Positions 60,104-64,000 of a DNA stretch of 64,000 bases are shown here, piece after piece. A program made the position numbers and the translations under genes. Positions within the stretch are counted from its first letter, which is position 1. Each line of letters starts with the position of its first letter. The stretch spans positions 333,602 through 397,601 of the forward strand of contig CAJUAL010000001.1 of assembly GCA_910584405.1 (NCBI GenBank), in the 5' to 3' direction. The notes beneath the pieces are model-generated. The model saw nothing but the letters and a program-made list of their open reading frames with translations. It had not been told where the DNA came from and searched no databases. The DNA is from an uncultured Vampirovibrio sp. (GTDB lineage Bacteria > Cyanobacteriota > Vampirovibrionia > Gastranaerophilales > Gastranaerophilaceae).

Positions 60104-61195
60104 TTAACCGCCTGTGCCGTGGTAAATACCTCTCATCAGCTGTTCAAGTTCGGATTTGTTATCAGAATATGTAATGGCAGTTTCTTGAGATATTTTACCT
60201 TCATTATAAAGTTTAAATAATGACATATTCATTGTTGTCATATTATTAAATGAACCCTTTTTAACAAGTTCGTAAATCTTTTCAAGTTCATCTTTTTGGA
60301 TAAAGTCTTTAACTGTCGGAGTAACGACAAGAATTTCCGCAGCAGGAACACGAGAACCGCCGTCAACAGTTGGTATAAGTTTTTGAGAAATTGTTCCTCT
60401 TAATGTACTTGCAATTTGTTCTCTGATAAAAGGTCTTTCGCCCGGTTCAAACAAGTTAATAATTCTGCCTACTGTTTGAACAGAGTCGTTAGTGTGGATT
60501 GTTGAAACAACAAGGTGACCTGTTTCAGCTGCTTTAAGTGCAGATTCAACGGTTTCTCTGTCGCGGATTTCACCGATAAATATAACGTCAGGGTCTTGTC
60601 TTAATGCATATTTAACCCCATCTGAAAAAGACGGTGTATCAATCAGCAATTGGCGCTGTGATACGATAGATTTTTTGTTGGTAAATATAAACTCTACAGG
60701 GTCTTCAATAGTTACAATATGTTTTGAAGTTGTTGCGTTTATAAAATCGATTAATGACGCGATTGTTGTTGATTTGCCTGAACCTGTAGGTCCTGTAACA
60801 AGAACAAGTCCGTTATTGAATGCTGCAAATTCTTCTAATGTTGTAGGAAGTTCAAGTTCTGCAAATGTTTTAATATAATACGGAATTGCACGAATAACCA
60901 TTGCAGTTTTACCGAGCTGTCTGCTCATATTTATACGAAATCTTGAACATCCGGGAATTTCGTAAGAAAAGTCGATATCAAAAAATCTTGTAATACGGTC
61001 TTTCAAGTGTGTAGGTGCAACTGTTCTTATGACAAATTCAATATCTTCACTTGTCAGAGGTGGAAGATTAATTCTCATAATTTGTCCCGAAACTCTGATT
61101 GCAGGTCTTTCACCTTCGCAAATATGCGCATCAGACGCACCGACTGATACTGCTTGTCTTAAAAAATCCTCAATATAAAAATCATTACTGCTCAT
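60104..61195 (-). CDS. pilT: Twitching-motility ATPase PilT
   Basis: 363 residues. SVGASDAHICEGERPAIRVS start, Walker A LVLVTGPTGSGKSTTIASLI, Asp box IVTIEDPVEFIF, Walker B YALRQDPDVIFIGEIRD and His box TGHLVVSTIHTND. PilT retracts type IV pili for twitching and DNA uptake. It is divergent from comEC across 87 bases, while the pilus assembly ATPase and the platform protein are not in the window. Confidence 0.95.
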   Translation of the reverse strand: MSSNDFYIEDFLRQAVSVGASDAHICEGERPAIRVSGQIMRINLPPLTSEDIEFVIRTVAPTHLKDRITRFFDIDFSYEIPGCSRFRINMSRQLGKTAMVIRAIPYYIKTFAELELPTTLEEFAAFNNGLVLVTGPTGSGKSTTIASLIDFINATTSKHIVTIEDPVEFIFTNKKSIVSQRQLLIDTPSFSDGVKYALRQDPDVIFIGEIRDRETVESALKAAETGHLVVSTIHTNDSVQTVGRIINLFEPGERPFIREQIASTLRGTISQKLIPTVDGGSRVPAAEILVVTPTVKDFIQKDELEKIYELVKKGSFNNMTTMNMSLFKLYNEGKISQETAITYSDNKSELEQLMRGIYHGTGG

Positions 61196-61282
61196 GTTAT
61201 TCTCTTCCTCACCTGACAGTATAACATCTTTTTTTTATTTACACAATAATTTTAAGTATGTTATCATTTATGTGTTGGAATT

Positions 61283-63700
61283 ATGTTTATTACAAAAGAA
61301 GTATTAAGGGATATTATTCAGAATAAGAATCTGATGATGTTTTTAACGTCAATGATTTTTATGAGTGGGATATTGGCGTGTTTCTACGGTTTTGCCGTTA
61401 TTTACTGTGTGGTTGTAACTCTGATTTTAATAACTTTGATGTATTTAAGATTGTTTAATGTTCGCAAAGTTTTAATTTTCATGTTTGTTTTTTATCTCGG
61501 GTTCTTTGTAACATTTTTTAAGATTAAAAACTATGATGAACTTTTACAAATGGTGCCGCTTGATGCAAATATTTCAGGCAGAATTGTAAGCGTGCCAACT
61601 TCTTCCGATAGGTCTAAGGTTAAGTTCTTTATGGAAACAGATAGGGCAGATGATGTTGAAGTTCATGCCAAAACTTTTGTGACAATATCAGGAGATGAAA
61701 ATTTTCTTAAGACTTTAAATATAGGTGAGAAAATTTCTGTGAAGGGCAGATTGAGAAAACCATTTTATGCAACAAATCCTTCGCAGTTTGATTATAGCAG
61801 ATATCTAAGGAATTTTAACACCTTTACGACAATGTACGTTAAATCGGATGATGTGAGAATATTATCTGAGGAACCTTCTTTTAAGTGGAAATTTTTACAA
61901 AATTTGAATAATACGAGAAACAGGGTTTTAAATGTTCATTCAAAATATTTGAAAAGTCCTAATTTAGAGGTTTTAGGCGGAATAGTATTTGGTGATGATG
62001 CAGTATCTCCGCCCGAGTATATTAAAAATTCGTTTATAAACTCAGGGTTATTACATATTCTGGCAGCATCAGGCATGAATGTTGCGTTTATTTATACTTT
62101 TTGGTTCTTTATTTTAAGATTTTTGGGTGTCCCGTTTAAACCGAGGGTTTTGTCGGGTATGCTTGTTGTAATTTTGTATACTCTTATGACAGGGTTAGGT
62201 GCGTCTGTAATCAGAGCAGCTTTAATGCTGTTGTTTGTGTTAGCTGGTAAACTTATTGACAGGGATGCTCACAGTGTTTCGCTTTTATCTTTGGTTGCCG
62301 TAATTATGCTTATTTATAATCCGGCATACATTAACGATGTAAGTTTTCAACTGTCATTTCTTGTAACGTTTGGTTTGCTTACAACTGCAAATATTGTTGG
62401 AACGAAGCTTGATTTTATTCCGAATTGGATTAAAGTTCCCGTGCTTATCCCGATAGTTGCGCAGTTATGGGTTGCTCCGATTCAGATGTTTTATTTTAAT
62501 ACGTTTAGTCTGTATTCGGTTTTTGCTAATATTTCTACCGTAAGTTTACTTAGTGTGATAAGTTTTGGCGGTTTTGTAAGTTCTGTCCTTGCGGTTATTC
62601 CGCCGATTGCAGATCCTGTTTGCAGAGTTTTTGACTTCTTCCTGAATTATTTATTGAATATTCTTATCTTTATTTCGGATTTCTTTGCAAATATGAAATA
62701 TTGCCTGATTCAAACTACTCACCCAAATATCTTACAGCTTGTTTTGTATTATGTAATGCTCCTTGGCGGAACTCTTTTGATTAGATTTAACAAATATAAG
62801 CACTGTTTTATTTCAGTGTTGGTGATTTCTTTGATTTTGGGTGCTACAACCTTAAAACCGATTTCGCATAATCTTGAAATAATTGCTTTTGATGTTCAGA
62901 ATGCGGATTCGTTTTTGATTAAAACTCCCGAAAATAAGTATTTCATGATTGATACAGGTAAAGCTCCGTATGATAGCGGAAATTCTCAGGCAAAAATAAT
63001 TATGTTGAAGTACTTAAAAGATAGAGGAATAAAGAATCTTGAAGGGGTTATTGTTACTCACTTTGATAATGACCACTCAGGCGGTGCTCCTGATATTATT
63101 TCTGGTACCAAAACAAAAACTTTATATTTAAATTCACAAAATGCGCAAACGGCAACTTCAAAGAAAATTTTCTCAACTGCTCGGAAAATTAACCAAAAGA
63201 TTGTGATTGCAGAAAATAATAAAGAAATTTACCGCGAAAAAGATTTGACTATCAAGACGTTTAAAGCAGATATTAAAGGCAAAGATGAAAGTAACGGTTG
63301 TTCAATTATTACACTTTTATCATACAAGGATTTTGATATGCTTTTTATGGGAGATGCGGGAATTGATTCGTTTAATGAGGTTAAGAAAGATATTCCTCAT
63401 AATGTTGAAGTTTTAAAAGTCGGTCATCACGGCGGTCCGAAAGTTGTTGATTCTGATATGATTGAATATTTAGGTAATAAAGTTTCACTGATTTCAACAG
63501 GTATAAACTATTTCGGACACCCGAATAAAGGGACATTGGATATATTAAGAAATACCGAAATCCTTCGTACAGATTTACTTAATTCGATAAAAATAACAAC
63601 AGACGGGTATGAATATAAAGTTTTTACTTATGATACTTATGACAAAAATTATGAGTTAAAAGAAAAATACCAAATTGACAATAATTCTAAAAATTTATAG
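61283..63700 (+). CDS. comEC: DNA uptake channel ComEC/Rec2
   Basis: 805 residues, complete three-part layout. Three N-terminal helices and an OB-like domain (DANISGRIVSVPTSSDRSKV), the competence membrane domain (GLLHILAASGMNVAFIYTFW, GLGASVIRAALMLLFVLAGK), and a C-terminal metallo-beta-lactamase-like domain (VIVTHFDNDHSGGAPDIIS, DMLFMGDAGIDSF, VLKVGHHGGPKVVDSDM) with the metal-binding HxDxDH set. It carries single-stranded DNA across the inner membrane. Confidence 0.95.
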   Translation: MFITKEVLRDIIQNKNLMMFLTSMIFMSGILACFYGFAVIYCVVVTLILITLMYLRLFNVRKVLIFMFVFYLGFFVTFFKIKNYDELLQMVPLDANISGRIVSVPTSSDRSKVKFFMETDRADDVEVHAKTFVTISGDENFLKTLNIGEKISVKGRLRKPFYATNPSQFDYSRYLRNFNTFTTMYVKSDDVRILSEEPSFKWKFLQNLNNTRNRVLNVHSKYLKSPNLEVLGGIVFGDDAVSPPEYIKNSFINSGLLHILAASGMNVAFIYTFWFFILRFLGVPFKPRVLSGMLVVILYTLMTGLGASVIRAALMLLFVLAGKLIDRDAHSVSLLSLVAVIMLIYNPAYINDVSFQLSFLVTFGLLTTANIVGTKLDFIPNWIKVPVLIPIVAQLWVAPIQMFYFNTFSLYSVFANISTVSLLSVISFGGFVSSVLAVIPPIADPVCRVFDFFLNYLLNILIFISDFFANMKYCLIQTTHPNILQLVLYYVMLLGGTLLIRFNKYKHCFISVLVISLILGATTLKPISHNLEIIAFDVQNADSFLIKTPENKYFMIDTGKAPYDSGNSQAKIIMLKYLKDRGIKNLEGVIVTHFDNDHSGGAPDIISGTKTKTLYLNSQNAQTATSKKIFSTARKINQKIVIAENNKEIYREKDLTIKTFKADIKGKDESNGCSIITLLSYKDFDMLFMGDAGIDSFNEVKKDIPHNVEVLKVGHHGGPKVVDSDMIEYLGNKVSLISTGINYFGHPNKGTLDILRNTEILRTDLLNSIKITTDGYEYKVFTYDTYDKNYELKEKYQIDNNSKNL

Positions 63701-63724
63701 AATAAAGGAAAAGGGAGGAAATAG

Positions 63725-63772
63725 ATGAAAAATAAGAGTATAGTTAATAAAACGGGGGGGGTAACTCTTTAA
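63725..63772 (+). CDS. Leader reading frame MKNKSIVNKTGGVTL ending after a poly-G tract
   Basis: GGGAGG lies six bases before ATG 63725. The frame reads 15 residues and stops at TAA 63770-63772, just beyond eight G (63754-63761). The first four residues (MKNK) and the GGVTL end equal those of the leader at 15242. One extra G or a -1 slip turns it into MKNKSIVNKTGGGNSLSFII and on into the pilin frame. Confidence 0.65.
   Translation: MKNKSIVNKTGGVTL
63754..63761 (+). other. Poly-G (G8) tract, second copy of the switch module
   Basis: CGGGGGGGGTAACTCTT at 63753-63769 is identical to that at 15270-15286. In both, the upstream start is in one frame and the pilin frame is shifted by exactly the same single base. 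Confidence 0.7.
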
Positions 63773-64000
63773 GCTTTATTATCAGCGGTTTTGCGGGGTT
63801 TACTTTGACGGAAGTGCTACTAGCGGTAGCGATAGTAGGAATAATAGCCGCGTTAGTATTACCAATGGTGGTAAAGAACTACCAGGAAAAAACGTTAGAC
63901 GCGGCATATAAACGAGAAAAACAAACAATAGAAAGTTCAATAGCATCCTTACTAATAAATGAGAATACAGATGATTATAAAAAGACAATGTTGTATACAA
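63763..64000 (+). CDS. Type IV pilin-like protein, out of frame with its upstream start (3' end outside window)
   Basis: The open frame reads NSLSFIISGFAG|FTLTEVLLAVAIVG, then IIAALVLPMVVKNYQEKTLD and AAYKREKQTIESSIASLL to the window edge. Glu5 and the pilin helix are present. No ATG in this frame precedes FTLTEV, so expression must come from the MKNK start at 63725 through a frame change in the G run. Codon use (many GTA, ATA, GCG) and the helix sequence differ from the other six pilins, suggesting a different origin. Confidence 0.72.

Noticed and set aside
1..64000. tRNA genes, prophage, insertion sequences, restriction or toxin systems
   Set aside because: I looked on both strands for T-loop/acceptor pairs, transposase or integrase motifs and defence domains and saw none beyond the DUF559 cassette.

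Overview
This AT-rich window looks like part of a bacterial chromosome with a double-membrane envelope, probably from the gut Gastranaerophilales/Melainabacteria (Vampirovibrionia) side of the Cyanobacteria. That placement is inference. It rests on many pilin-like proteins with a near-identical FTLAEVLITLGIIGVVAAM start, a solitary lpxA, a RecG with a long N-terminal extension, a plant/proteobacterial-type (GCS2) glutamate-cysteine ligase, and low GC. I saw no rRNA, tRNA, CRISPR array, insertion sequence or prophage.

Layout. 1-4.8 kb: the end of the ribosomal-protein superoperon (rpsM end, rpsK, rpsD, rpoA, rplQ, truA, rplM, rpsI), closed by a bidirectional terminator. 4.9-12.3 kb: mostly minus strand, with a PRTase-like unknown, an M29 aminopeptidase, the first regulator/pilin pair, a DUF559 cassette inside inverted repeats, two unknowns and a HgdC-type ATPase. 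12.4-16.1 kb: plus strand, with a secreted protein, lspA, rluD, a LapA-like protein and a pilin behind a poly-G tract. 16.1-25.5 kb: mainly minus strand, with punA, an omega-like protein, a pilin/XRE pair, glgA, a 1137-residue zinc-ribbon/STAND-like protein, ruvB and an L,D-transpeptidase. 25.2-30.4 kb: two more pilin/XRE pairs around recG, and a YjbQ protein. 30.6-39.0 kb: rsmG, an ATPase-TPR protein, a CHASE2-GGDEF protein, a cryptic small transcription unit, a ctpA-type protease, tdk and a TrmB regulator. 39.3-46.7 kb: a 952-residue repeat-containing protein, ispE-rsmA, a DUF3137 membrane protein and gshA. 46.7-64 kb: the fifth pilin/XRE pair, dnaB, ileS, a DAACS transporter, an iron alcohol dehydrogenase, lpxA, an M16 protease, recO, pilT, comEC and the start of a second poly-G pilin.

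The most striking signal is a family of seven pilin-like genes under two apparent control schemes. Five lie head-to-head with a small HTH-XRE regulator, several with palindromes in the gap. The other two have a strong Shine-Dalgarno and a conserved MKNK start, but a run of eight G puts that start out of frame with the pilin. In both, one extra G or a -1 ribosomal slip would join them. This suggests a switchable pilin repertoire, plausibly linked to the PilT and ComEC encoded beside the second poly-G locus (surface adhesion or DNA uptake).

A second theme is repeats that enter genes. A structured dispersed repeat lies between ribosomal genes and also in frame inside truA, adding about 46 residues. 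A different palindromic repeat forms most of the leader of one pilin. A DUF559 nuclease-like gene sits between its own inverted repeats.
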